Shown: in pieces, positions 1 through 7,969 of the stretch
Numbering within the stretch: the first letter of the stretch is position 1
How the letters are laid out: each line of letters opens with the position of its first letter
Source: CAZYPH01 sp964649095
GTDB lineage: Bacteria; Bdellovibrionota; UBA1018; UBA923
Assembly (NCBI GenBank): GCA_964649095.1
Contig: CAZYPH010000029.1
Span: forward strand, 1 to 21,989
Direction of reading: 5' to 3'
DNA length: 21,989 bases
Made by a program: the position numbers and the translations under genes
Notes under the pieces: model-generated
Told to the model about the DNA's origin: nothing
What the model saw: only the letters and a program-made list of their open reading frames with translations
Database searches by the model: none

Positions 1-1
1 G

Positions 2-1258
2 AAGTATCGATTTGTTGCACACCTAGTTGTGTTTTTTTTCGCAACCATGTCGATAGTATCTATCTGGGTGTTAAGTCAGAATCTTCGCTGGGATAAAGTG
101 ATCGAGACTGATTTCTCAAACCTTCGTAACGAGCGCGCTCTAAAAGTAGGCTCTGGATTTTGGGGTGCGAAGGTTGATCAGCTGTTTGGAAAATATTTGA
201 CGCCGACCGTTGTTTTAACTGATTCAGTTGATGACGCACGGCTTGTGGCTGAGCAATTGAGGCTTGAACAGCAAAGGCTACGAGCTAATCCGATGTTAGA
301 TCGAGACCTAATTGCCGATATTGCCACGATTGATAAATTTGTACCGAGCGATCAGCACAAGAAAATCGAACTCTATAAATGGTTTTCAAAAACGCTGAGC
401 TCAAAAGTGTTCAGCGCACTACCGGAAAAAGAACGCAGTTTAGCTGAGTTCGTGTTTGGAGAAGAGTTTGTGCGGTCGAGAGTGGTTGGAAACGATAAGA
501 TCTCCCAACCACTCGAGCTAACGGGAGTTACTTCTAGTGATATTCCATTATCTGTCCGTTCGGGGTTTACGGATAGCTCTGGCTGTATCGGCTGTAGTGT
601 GCATGTTTATCCTGCCCTTTCTACAACAGAAAAGACCGGCTTTTGGGATGGCAAGGCAGTCGTTGCATTCGCCGAAGCCATTCGACGATCAATTGGTCAA
701 GCTTCAGTGAGAGCCTTCGTAGCGGGGCAGGCACCGTTATCTGCAGATATGATTAAGTCTATTATGGTGGAAGGGCCTACTGCTACTAAAATGGCCTTAC
801 TTGGCGTGTCTGTTATTATTTTCCTTGTTTTCGGTTTTACTCGAACTGCATTTTTAATTCTGACAAGTTTGTACATCGGAGTGCTCTTATTAGCTGGGAT
901 TTCAATTTTGGTACCAATAAAGATTAATTTTTTAAATTTTATCGCGTTACCAATTACCTTCGGAATTGGTGTCGACTACGCGGTAAACTACATAAGTATT
1001 TACCGTCAGTTGGCTCATAGTCGAGCCCAGAGCAAACACAAATATTTTGCGTGGTTAGCCTTAAAAAATATCGGCTCCGCAGTGGTTGCCTGTTCTTTGA
1101 CGACAATCGTTGGCTACGGAGCCCTACTTTTAGCTGGTAGCAAAGCATTTCAGAGCTTTGGAGCACTGGCAGTTATTGGAGAAATTACTTGTTTGCTATC
1201 TGGGCTACTATTTTTGCCAGCTTTATTAACCCTTAAAGACTTGGCTGTTAAGGATTAA
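2..1258 (+). CDS. RND superfamily (MMPL-like) transporter, C-terminal half (5' partial)
   Basis: The reading frame is open to the first base, so this is the second half of a larger protein; the GTG at 29 lies inside a hydrophobic segment and is not a credible start. The visible order is one transmembrane helix, a hydrophilic loop of about 220 residues (probably periplasmic), then a cluster of about five helices. The loop-then-five-helices pattern is the repeat unit of RND permeases. The segment GIGVDYAVNY around 960-990 matches the conserved Gly/Asp helix motif of MMPL/RND proteins, whose acidic residue relays protons. The loop contains two close cysteines (GCIGC) that could form a disulfide. 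Substrate is unknown; relatives move lipids, hopanoids or drugs. The stop overlaps the stop of the convergent HNH-family gene by four bases. Family assignment is secure; substrate is not inferable. Confidence 0.85.
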   Translation, partial: KYRFVAHLVVFFFATMSIVSIWVLSQNLRWDKVIETDFSNLRNERALKVGSGFWGAKVDQLFGKYLTPTVVLTDSVDDARLVAEQLRLEQQRLRANPMLDRDLIADIATIDKFVPSDQHKKIELYKWFSKTLSSKVFSALPEKERSLAEFVFGEEFVRSRVVGNDKISQPLELTGVTSSDIPLSVRSGFTDSSGCIGCSVHVYPALSTTEKTGFWDGKAVVAFAEAIRRSIGQASVRAFVAGQAPLSADMIKSIMVEGPTATKMALLGVSVIIFLVFGFTRTAFLILTSLYIGVLLLAGISILVPIKINFLNFIALPITFGIGVDYAVNYISIYRQLAHSRAQSKHKYFAWLALKNIGSAVVACSLTTIVGYGALLLAGSKAFQSFGALAVIGEITCLLSGLLFLPALLTLKDLAVKD

Positions 1259-2445
1259 TTTTGTGCATAGCTTTTTGGATATATATAATTCGCTAGATCT
1301 ATTTTGTCACATAGAGTTGTGTCCGATAGATGTTCCTGGCACCTCATGGTTATATTATGAATTGCAAGAGGTCCGCCTTCATTTGGGTGAATTTTAAATT
1401 GCATCCCTAGGTGCCGAAAATTACTGCATTTGTAAGTTGTATCTTCGGATCTGTAGGAACACTGATAGCTTGAGCGTCGTAAAATTTTCTTTTTGGATTG
1501 TGGTGAGAGGCTATTAACGAACTGGCGACAATACGAGGATGAGTAATTGTAGTTTGTGAGAGGGTTACTATCTAAACCACTCGACATAAATGTATTCTTT
1601 TCGTCTTGCAGTTTGCAGTCTTCGTGGCTGCTTACAGTCGTAGTATTTGGAGTTGTTTTACTCTTTAAACCAAACTCGTCTTCATCGGTTGGAATTTGAT
1701 TTTCCTGCATTAGTGGCATGTATAGAACATCGGCTGGGTCTAATTCAGAGATCACGAAATCTGCCATCTTTTCAAATAATTCAATAAATGTGTGGTTGGT
1801 TAATTTGTGTGCCAACATTTCCTTAGCACGTGAAAACTTCAGTAAGGTTTGTTGGTTTGGAAAGATGGTAAGTTCAACAACGTCGCTTGAGATTGGTGAG
1901 GCGCGTTCCTTTAGTCTTGTTTTAAATGCTACTTGTTTGGATGGTGCAATAAGATTGATGAGGATTTTCTGGGCTTCCACTTTTGATTTTGACAGAAGGG
2001 TTTGAATGATCGCTAGTTTTTCGTGTGGTAAATAATTCACCTCATTTACCAATTGATACTGAAAGAAGCGCCATGCTTCGGTCAATACGCTTAGTGAGAG
2101 CTCACCATTACGAATAGATGGTTCAATCTCTGGAATTTCAGACAGTAGCTTCATAGAACAAAGTCTTCGGTGTGTAGCTCCAGCAGAGTACTTTAGTTCT
2201 TTTCTACAGTAGTCAAACAGCGTTTTGTATCCCAGTTGTAGGTGAAGAAACTGTATTCTTATCATATCGAGATTTTTTAATATATCGACCAACGTCTTTC
2301 TTTCGTCCGAGCAAAACTGCTTCAGATTTCTATTTACCGAGTGGGCTCGTTTTAAGATTTCTATTAAACCGGAGTCCTGTGGAAGGCGACTTTCTGGGGC
2401 TATTTTAGTTTGTTGATCGTATTGTGTGTGTTGGTGATAGTGCAT
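1255..2445 (-). CDS. HNH endonuclease-like family protein with degenerate active site
   Basis: This 396-residue protein has the architecture of an HNH family I associate with Bdellovibrio-like bacteria. It has an N-terminal helical region (about 25-160) with the segment RNGELSLSVLTEA and a following K-S/T-R/K-x-E-like stretch, a middle region around 180-228 ending in ELDP, a low-complexity Ser/Thr/Asn linker (about 245-300) and a C-terminal HNH-like module (about 300-370). In that module Cys319 and Cys330, Asn354 and His362 remain. The usual Asp-His that supplies the first catalytic histidine is replaced by KIHP at 341-344, with an apparent two-residue deletion. It may therefore be catalytically dead or use the shifted histidine. 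The ATG at 2445 has GAAAGG just upstream, and a TATAAT hexamer lies at 2467-2472 on the same strand. No partner gene is evident. Family call is moderately sure; activity doubtful. Confidence 0.65.
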   Translation of the reverse strand: MHYHQHTQYDQQTKIAPESRLPQDSGLIEILKRAHSVNRNLKQFCSDERKTLVDILKNLDMIRIQFLHLQLGYKTLFDYCRKELKYSAGATHRRLCSMKLLSEIPEIEPSIRNGELSLSVLTEAWRFFQYQLVNEVNYLPHEKLAIIQTLLSKSKVEAQKILINLIAPSKQVAFKTRLKERASPISSDVVELTIFPNQQTLLKFSRAKEMLAHKLTNHTFIELFEKMADFVISELDPADVLYMPLMQENQIPTDEDEFGLKSKTTPNTTTVSSHEDCKLQDEKNTFMSSGLDSNPLTNYNYSSSYCRQFVNSLSPQSKKKILRRSSYQCSYRSEDTTYKCSNFRHLGMQFKIHPNEGGPLAIHNITMRCQEHLSDTTLCDKIDLANYIYPKSYAQN

Positions 2446-2545
2446 TGTTCGTACCTTTCGTTCAAAATTATAATGTTTATAGCGTGCAATTGGCTTCCAA
2501 CTCCTAAACGTTTCGCATCAGAGAATAGGAGGTAAAAAAAATTGC

Positions 2546-2626
2546 ATGGCGCAATTCACTAAAGCACGATTTATGCCAAGAGCTGATTCGTCAGTTGGTA
2601 ATCTAGATGTCCTGCTCTATTATTAA
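2546..2626 (+). CDS. Possible 26-aa small protein or leader peptide upstream of thiolase
   Basis: A short reading frame starting ATG-GCG-CAA encodes MAQFTKARFMPRADSSVGNL plus six residues (DVLLYY) and stops at TAA 2624-2626. A perfect AGGAGG lies at 2527-2532, 13 bases before the ATG, which is slightly longer than ideal. No homologue is recognised. The frame ends inside the -10 element of the proposed thiolase promoter, so it would be on a separate, earlier transcript or a longer leader. It could be a chance ORF; the strong Shine-Dalgarno is the only support. Confidence 0.25.
   Translation: MAQFTKARFMPRADSSVGNLDVLLYY
2595..2623 (+). promoter_or_regulatory. Candidate sigma-70-type promoter of the thiolase-scoAB operon
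   Basis: TTGGTA at 2595-2600 and TATTAT at 2618-2623 are separated by exactly 17 bases and precede the thiolase ATG by about 40 bases, giving a short leader that contains the AGGAG site at 2650-2654. Matches to consensus are 4/6 and 5/6. This is a pattern match by eye only. Confidence 0.4.
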
Positions 2627-2663
2627 TTTAGAAAAGATATTTGTCTCATAGGAGAACGTTATA

Positions 2664-3911
2664 ATGTTGAGTGTACAGTCGACCGAGAAACCAATGGAGC
2701 GAGTACCTAATGCGTTAGAAGATTCTACCGCATATATTATTGCAGCGAAGCGTACCCCGACAGCTAGTTTTTTAGGGGCCTTTCAGGCCGTAAAGGCTCC
2801 ACTCTTAGCTGGAGATCTGATCAAGGCCATTGTCGATGATTTTAAAGTCGTTGACGATTTTAGCCGGTCAGTGGATCACGTTTTTTTAGGGAACGTGCTA
2901 CAAGCCGGCGTAGGACAGGCACCAGCACGACAAGCTGTTTTATCAGCAGGGCTATCTGCAGAAGTGTCGGCTGTGACGGTCAATAAAGTTTGCGGTAGTG
3001 GTTTGCAGTCTATTATTTTCGGAGCTCAGGCTATTGCGCTAGGTGATGCTCAAGTGGTTTTGGCCGGTGGTATGGAAAATATGTCACAAAGTCCGCATTA
3101 TGTTCGCGGGGTAAGAAATGCATTCCGCATGGGTCATCAACCGATGATAGATGGAATGATTTTTGATGGCTTGTGGGACCCTTATAAAGACTTTCACATG
3201 GGGGTAGCGGCGGAGTTGTGTGCGCGCAAGTTTGAGTTCACGCGGGAACTTCAAGACGCGTATGCCATTGAGAGTTTCCGGCGTGCACAAAATGCTCAGG
3301 TAAATGGAGATTTTAGAACTGAAATAGTTCCGATAAAAATTACTGGAAAAAAAGGTGGGGAAGGGGAATTCGTCAATCTGGACGATGGACCATCGAAATT
3401 CAACCTCGATAAAGTGTCGAAGCTATCGCCCGCTTTTGAAAAGGGCGGTACGATTACGGCTGCAAACGCGAGTAGTATTAATGATGGGGCATCAATGCTT
3501 GCGTTATGTTCTGGTGCTTACGCAAGGAATAAAAAGTTGCAACCATTGGCTAGAATTGTGGGTTATGCCGGGTATGCGCAACAACCTGAGTGGTTTACAA
3601 CCTCTCCTGTAGAAGCTACGAAGCGTCTTTTAAAACGAGTTGGCTGGAATGTTGGGGATGTAGATTTATTCGAAGTGAATGAGGCATTTGCCGTAGTTGC
3701 CATGGCCTATATGAAGGAATTGGAGATTTCGTCAGATAAGGTAAATGTTCTAGGTGGGGCAATCAGTTTAGGTCACCCTATCGGTTCCAGCGGCAGTCGG
3801 ATTGTTGTGACCTTAGTACATGCGCTTAAGGCACGGGGGTTACGAAGAGGCATTGCATCGATTTGTATTGGCGGCGGCGAGGGTTTAGCTTTGGCTGTAG
3901 AAGTTCTCTAG
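2664..3911 (+). CDS. atoB: Acetyl-CoA acetyltransferase (class II thiolase)
   Basis: A cytosolic biosynthetic-type thiolase that reversibly condenses two acetyl-CoA to acetoacetyl-CoA. Catalytic motifs are all present: nucleophile Cys110 in VNKVCGSG, NEAF at 339-342, GHPIGSSGSR with His371, and the second catalytic cysteine 401 in CIGGGEG. At 415 residues it is about 20 longer than usual, because of an N-terminal extension before the conserved strand STAYIIAAKRTP. The first ATG is kept because AGGAG sits nine bases before it; an ATG ten codons later would give the more typical length but has a weaker site. It leads scoA and scoB on the same strand, so acetoacetate activation and cleavage is the likely context. 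Chain-length specificity cannot be read from sequence, so other 3-ketoacyl substrates are possible. Confidence 0.9.
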   Translation: MLSVQSTEKPMERVPNALEDSTAYIIAAKRTPTASFLGAFQAVKAPLLAGDLIKAIVDDFKVVDDFSRSVDHVFLGNVLQAGVGQAPARQAVLSAGLSAEVSAVTVNKVCGSGLQSIIFGAQAIALGDAQVVLAGGMENMSQSPHYVRGVRNAFRMGHQPMIDGMIFDGLWDPYKDFHMGVAAELCARKFEFTRELQDAYAIESFRRAQNAQVNGDFRTEIVPIKITGKKGGEGEFVNLDDGPSKFNLDKVSKLSPAFEKGGTITAANASSINDGASMLALCSGAYARNKKLQPLARIVGYAGYAQQPEWFTTSPVEATKRLLKRVGWNVGDVDLFEVNEAFAVVAMAYMKELEISSDKVNVLGGAISLGHPIGSSGSRIVVTLVHALKARGLRRGIASICIGGGEGLALAVEVL

Positions 3912-3973
3912 GATTAAGCTTGAGAATTAGTGAACCTGTATAAATATTTTTGAAGGTGAATGGGTGTATCAAG

Positions 3974-4675
3974 ATGGCAATAAGTAAAGTTTTTGCCACT
4001 GCTGGCGATGCAGTGAAGGACATTCCAGATGGCGCTTGCTTATTGGTTGGCGGATTTGGTCTATGTGGGATTCCTGAGAATCTAATTGCGGCGTTGTTGG
4101 AACGTAATGTTCGGAATTTGACTTGTGTCAGTAATAACTGTGGTGTTGATGATTTCGGATTGGGATTGCTTCTGCAAAATCAACAGATTCGAAAGATGGT
4201 CTCTAGTTATGTCGGTGAGAATAAGACTTTTGAGCAGCAATATCTTAGTAAAGAGATTGAAGTCGAACTGTGTCCCCAAGGGACGCTAGCAGAACGATTA
4301 CGCGCTGGTGGGGCTGGTATTCCAGCCTTTTACACGCCAACTGGTGTAGGCACCCTAGTCGCGGAGGGTAAAGAGGTGCGCAGTTTTGCTGGTCGTGATT
4401 ACATTTTAGAACACGCGATTCGTGGTGATTTTGCGCTTGTTAAGGCATGGCGTGGCGACTCCTTAGGAAATTTAGTTTATCGAAAAACTGCGATGAATTT
4501 TAATCCGATGATGGCTACCGCAGGTCGCGTAACAATTGCCGAGGTTGAGGAGTTGGTGCCCGTTGGCACATTAGACCCAAACGAAGTGCATACGCCCGGT
4601 ATTTTTGTACAGCGGATCTTTCAGGGAAGTAATTACGAGAAGAGAATTGAACGACTTCGCACCCAAGAAGGTTGA
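3974..4675 (+). CDS. scoA: 3-oxoacid (succinyl-CoA:acetoacetate) CoA-transferase subunit A
   Basis: Alpha subunit of a two-component family I CoA-transferase, which moves CoA from succinyl-CoA (or another donor) to acetoacetate. The hallmark GGFGLCGIPENLI lies near residues 25-37, and the later segments with GAGIPAFYTPTGVGT and EGKEV are typical of ScoA/AtoD proteins. I chose the ATG at 3974, giving 233 residues beginning MAISKVFATAGDAV, because family members begin close to this point; a TTG at 3950 and GTG at 3956 in frame give longer forms with no better ribosome site. It follows the thiolase by 62 bases and precedes scoB by 15. Together the pair converts acetoacetate to acetoacetyl-CoA for thiolysis, or runs in reverse. 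Donor CoA ester is inferred from family resemblance, not proved. Confidence 0.92.
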   Translation: MAISKVFATAGDAVKDIPDGACLLVGGFGLCGIPENLIAALLERNVRNLTCVSNNCGVDDFGLGLLLQNQQIRKMVSSYVGENKTFEQQYLSKEIEVELCPQGTLAERLRAGGAGIPAFYTPTGVGTLVAEGKEVRSFAGRDYILEHAIRGDFALVKAWRGDSLGNLVYRKTAMNFNPMMATAGRVTIAEVEELVPVGTLDPNEVHTPGIFVQRIFQGSNYEKRIERLRTQEG

Positions 4676-4690
4676 TGAGGGATTTTAGAT

Positions 4691-5350
4691 ATGGCTATTA
4701 CACGCGATGGTATTGCTCGCAGAATTGCTCAGGAACTACGAGATGGGTATTATGTAAATCTTGGCATAGGGATTCCTACATTGGTGGCAAACTACATTCC
4801 CGCAACTATGAATGTTGTGCTTCAGAGTGAAAATGGAATCTTGGGTTTGGGATCTTATCCTAAATCAAAGGACGAGGTTGACCCTGACTTGATTAATGCT
4901 GGTAAAGAAACGGTCACGGTAGTTCCAGGTGCTAGTTTTTTTTCCAGTGCTGATAGTTTTGCCATGATTAGGGGGGGGCATATCGATCTCACCGTGCTTG
5001 GTGCCATGGAAGTTGATGAAACTGGTTCTCTAGCCAACTGGATGGTTCCTGGAAAAGTAGTTAAGGGCATGGGGGGAGCGATGGATCTAGTTGCGGGAGC
5101 CCAACGTGTCGTCGTGGCGATGCAGCATGTTGCTCGAGATGGTAGTAGTAAAATTTTAAAGAAGTGCACATTGCCGCTGACAGGAACTTCGTGTGTGAGT
5201 TTAGTCGTGACCGAGTTGGCGGTATTTGAAGTGAATCGAAGTTCGGGATTCAGACTGTTGGAAGTTGCCCCCGGAGAATCTGTAGAATCAATACGAAGTG
5301 CTACCGAAGCCGCTTTCACAGTTCATAGTAACTTGAAGGTAATTAACTAA
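4691..5350 (+). CDS. scoB: 3-oxoacid (succinyl-CoA:acetoacetate) CoA-transferase subunit B
   Basis: Beta subunit carrying the catalytic glutamate, Glu47 in VLQSENGILGLG, which forms the covalent glutamyl-CoA thioester. Further family signatures are GIGIPTLVANY near residue 25, GGHIDLTVLGAMEVD and WMVPGKVVKGMGGAMDLV. Length of 219 residues is normal for this subunit. GAGGGA precedes the ATG at a good distance. Two eight-base homopolymers, T8 at 4935-4942 and G8 at 4971-4978, lie within the coding region; the frame is intact through both. Third gene of the thiolase-scoA-scoB cluster and convergent with the VWA-like lipoprotein gene. Confidence 0.93.
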   Translation: MAITRDGIARRIAQELRDGYYVNLGIGIPTLVANYIPATMNVVLQSENGILGLGSYPKSKDEVDPDLINAGKETVTVVPGASFFSSADSFAMIRGGHIDLTVLGAMEVDETGSLANWMVPGKVVKGMGGAMDLVAGAQRVVVAMQHVARDGSSKILKKCTLPLTGTSCVSLVVTELAVFEVNRSSGFRLLEVAPGESVESIRSATEAAFTVHSNLKVIN

Positions 5351-5374
5351 ACTTAGCATTGACCGCTAAATGCT

Positions 5375-6565
5375 TTACAGCTTTTCATACTCGATGTTGG
5401 GCACCTCATTACCTTTCATCTTAGCGCTTCCGTTTAATCGAATGACATATCCGGTACGACGGTTAAGCGGCGTAATACTTCGCACCGTTTGAGTGCGCTG
5501 ATCAAATACCGATGAAATCGTAGAGACTGTTTGAATACCCCAGCTCTCAGAATAGCTCCATCCATTCTGATTGTCTCGCGGTAGCAGCGAACCATTTTTA
5601 TAGATTTTTAGGTTTTCATTATCTCTCGGCTGTTCATTAAGTACGATATAATCGTAAATATAAGCTTGTTTGATAATTTCGAGCTGACTGGCAACATTAC
5701 TGAGAACGCTATTAAGAGCGCTGGTATTGCAAAAATCAAATGAGGCCCCATTGATCAAGGTATTCATCTCCAAGTAGCTTGAACCCTTAAAAGCATTGGA
5801 ACCGTTAATGCAGGTTCTGTCACGATATGCAAAAGATACTACTGGGTAGAATCTAATTAAGTCGGATTGATTACCCTTAATTTGCATAAGTTGGCTCGCA
5901 TACGTATTTAACATGTAGCGGTTCTCTAAAACGTTGTTAAATGGATCTGTATCAACGTTGCGGTCATAACCATTGCTAATCAAAATTATTGCAAGTAACG
6001 CGTCTGAACGTAGAAAGTTTGTTGGGTGTGAGTTTTGTAACGAGTTCAGTGTTCGAATGAGGTTTTCATAGGCAGCATCGCCAGCCCCAGAACCTGTAAT
6101 AGAGAGACTTAGATTAAATTGCGATGGGTTGTTGATAGCATACCCCTGAGGCACAATCCCTAATTCTCTTGGTGTAGCGGAGGAGATTTGAGTGCCATCG
6201 AATAACCTATCAGTGTTAAATAGCGGATTTACTAACACGTTTGCGACGTCTTCGCTGCGAACAACAGATGTCTTAGCTACATGGTAGTCCCAGTATTTGG
6301 TTTGTAGTTGATTGGTGAATGTACTTAACTGTTGAGAAATAATAGAACTAGCAGCGGAAACGCTTGGGGAATCATCTAATACAAACAACAGATCGACCTT
6401 TGCAGGTAAGGCTCTAAAACCACTGGGGGCTGATGCTGCAATAAATTGTTTCTGTTGAAAATCTTGTGTTCCGCAACCAGTCAAAAGCATTAGCGCGCCA
6501 ATAGAGTAAAACAAACCCCAGCTGCTGAACGTATATCGATTTAAAATTTTATTTATACTCTTCAT
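5375..6565 (-). CDS. VWA-like lipoprotein
   Basis: A 396-residue probable lipoprotein. The N-terminal hydrophobic segment ends in the lipobox LLTGC, with Cys31 as the predicted lipidated residue and Gly next to it, which would not obviously retain it in the inner membrane. A von Willebrand factor A-like domain follows: FVLDDSPSV at 61-69 provides a D-x-S-x-S metal site (Asp64, Ser66, Ser68), and FLRSDALLAIILISNGYD (about 184-201) aligns with the later VWA strand where related delta-proteobacterial proteins have an acidic VSDEDD-like segment; here Asp is replaced by Asn. Cysteines downstream of the VWA core could form disulfides. The C-terminal 80 residues look beta-rich. The start is the ATG at 6565; a TTG four codons upstream is less likely. 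Ligand or adhesion role is inferred from domain type only. Confidence 0.7.
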   Translation of the reverse strand: MKSINKILNRYTFSSWGLFYSIGALMLLTGCGTQDFQQKQFIAASAPSGFRALPAKVDLLFVLDDSPSVSAASSIISQQLSTFTNQLQTKYWDYHVAKTSVVRSEDVANVLVNPLFNTDRLFDGTQISSATPRELGIVPQGYAINNPSQFNLSLSITGSGAGDAAYENLIRTLNSLQNSHPTNFLRSDALLAIILISNGYDRNVDTDPFNNVLENRYMLNTYASQLMQIKGNQSDLIRFYPVVSFAYRDRTCINGSNAFKGSSYLEMNTLINGASFDFCNTSALNSVLSNVASQLEIIKQAYIYDYIVLNEQPRDNENLKIYKNGSLLPRDNQNGWSYSESWGIQTVSTISSVFDQRTQTVRSITPLNRRTGYVIRLNGSAKMKGNEVPNIEYEKL

Positions 6566-6816
6566 AATAGAATCCAATCTCTATGAGTGAAACAGAGCAA
6601 TGATAGGGCCATGTTGTTTGTCGTGATGTAAAAAAAAAGCTAAAATTTTAAGGCAGCAACCACTTGAATTTATTGGCACTCTTTTTGATATCAAACCATT
6701 CTCAAACACACCTAAATCAATAAATCGTCGAACTCTTTTACATCTGGATAAACTATGGAAAGAGTAATGTGCTAAAGGCATTCCACTAACGTGGTGAACG
6801 CTTGTTGTGGGGAATT
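6566..6816. other. Divergent intergenic region between VWA lipoprotein and exported barrel-like gene
   Basis: This 251-base AT-rich spacer must hold the promoters for both divergent genes. I see a 12-bp perfect palindrome TTTGATATCAAA at 6684-6695, a run of nine A near 6630 and an AT-rich palindrome TAAAATTTTA just after it. A 66-codon minus-strand frame at 6581-6781 has no recognisable composition or ribosome site and is not called. No clear -35/-10 pair was found on either strand. Confidence 0.4.
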
Positions 6817-7935
6817 ATGACAGATTTAGTTCGATCGACCTATTCGAGAGCGACTCGAATAAAATTATTATTAGTTGTGGTGTGTGGTGTTGGTTTTGTT
6901 CCTTCGAAGACATTGGGCCAGGAACTTCCAATGGCTGTTGGGGAACCATCTAATAATCGCAGCGCTACGGTTGGTGCTGCAGAGCGATCTCCGACGCAGA
7001 TGCGTGGAACTGTTCGCTTAAGTAATAGATTGTTTGTCCCCCCGGGGGTTGCAGACGTTGCCGTGGGACGAGGACTCGAGTGGTTGGTAGGGTCAGGCTA
7101 TCAGGGTTTGTTTTCAAGGGGGCTTCAGTACAGAGCTCCAGATAATCGTTTACTCGGGGATGCTCATGCAGGCGCTATTGAAACAATTATTTTTTTAGAT
7201 ACTGGTCGGGCATTGCTGAACGGTTATATTGGCGCGTCGACTGGAAGTTCTACGGTAGACCTGAGTGGTAATTCTCTAGACCACGGGAATGGTCTCAATC
7301 AGCTTTGGGGTGGCTTGCGGTTTCAGTATCGTTTTCCACTCGATGCGAGCCAGCGATTCTACTTTGGGACAGGTTTTGATATCCGAGGTCAGCATGCGCC
7401 TCAGGGACGGGGGCTACCACGCTTCGCCAACGTGGAGTTACCGGTTGTGTTATTTGGCTTGATTCATCGTGTTCCTAATCCGGACCAAGCTTTAGGGAAT
7501 CGTTGTGTTCTGCAAATTTTTGCTCGTAGTGCGTTGGTTCTCTACAGTTCACGTAATGATACGGACACAGGTTCGCCAGAGGTAGGCTTACGGGATGATG
7601 CATTTCTAGACGGATTGGGTGGGGCTTCCGCTGGTGCTCAAGGCGTATTGAACTGTTCCAGCGTACGAGTATCGTTCGATTATAATCATTTCTTTTCATT
7701 CCGCTCAGAGCAATTTACTCATTCGGACGAAGCGAGAGTTCAGGTTCGACAGCTTTGGTCGGTTCCTCACACTAACTCTTCTTGGTCGTTAGGTTACTTT
7801 GCGCGTGGTGGGTTGCAGAGTTGGTACGGCTTAGACCAGGGTAATCCGAATCAATCGGTCTTAGCATCGATGCTATGGGAGTTCTTCGCTGGGGCGATCG
7901 TACAATATAATCCGAGGGTTCGAGTAGCCCGATAA
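6817..7935 (+). CDS. Exported protein of unknown function, probable outer-membrane beta-barrel
   Basis: A 372-residue protein with a Sec-type signal: basic start (RATRIK), hydrophobic core LLLVVVCGVGFV, and a probable cleavage near the SKTLGQE segment. The mature part alternates polar and hydrophobic residues in short stretches, for example FQYRFPLDASQRFYFGTGFD and VSFDYNHFFSFRS, separated by Gly/Asn/Asp-rich turns, which resembles an outer-membrane beta-barrel. The C-terminus (VRVAR) lacks the usual final aromatic residue, which weakens this. Two cysteines (NRCVLQ and LNCSS) could pair. ATG at 6817 is chosen because GGGGA lies just before it; a TTG five codons upstream lacks a site. It is divergent from the VWA lipoprotein, which may hint at shared regulation. 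I do not recognise a family. Confidence 0.55.
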   Translation: MTDLVRSTYSRATRIKLLLVVVCGVGFVPSKTLGQELPMAVGEPSNNRSATVGAAERSPTQMRGTVRLSNRLFVPPGVADVAVGRGLEWLVGSGYQGLFSRGLQYRAPDNRLLGDAHAGAIETIIFLDTGRALLNGYIGASTGSSTVDLSGNSLDHGNGLNQLWGGLRFQYRFPLDASQRFYFGTGFDIRGQHAPQGRGLPRFANVELPVVLFGLIHRVPNPDQALGNRCVLQIFARSALVLYSSRNDTDTGSPEVGLRDDAFLDGLGGASAGAQGVLNCSSVRVSFDYNHFFSFRSEQFTHSDEARVQVRQLWSVPHTNSSWSLGYFARGGLQSWYGLDQGNPNQSVLASMLWEFFAGAIVQYNPRVRVAR

Positions 7936-7969
7936 GGGAACTGTCTAGAGATTAGTATGAATACGTTAC

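Noticed and set aside
1255..1258. Convergent four-base overlap sharing TTAA as both stops
   Set aside because: This is a common compact arrangement and not in itself informative.
4855..5319. Minus-strand 154-codon frame
   Set aside because: It lies wholly opposite scoB, whose motifs and ribosome site are clear; the antisense product is Ser/Thr/Pro-rich with no domain.
5355..5374. AGCATT/AATGCT inverted repeat between scoB and the VWA gene
   Set aside because: A six-base, low-GC stem with an eight-base loop and no T-run is too weak to call a terminator.
6581..6781. Minus-strand 66-codon frame in the divergent spacer
   Set aside because: It would occupy the promoter region of the VWA lipoprotein and has no ribosome site or recognisable composition.
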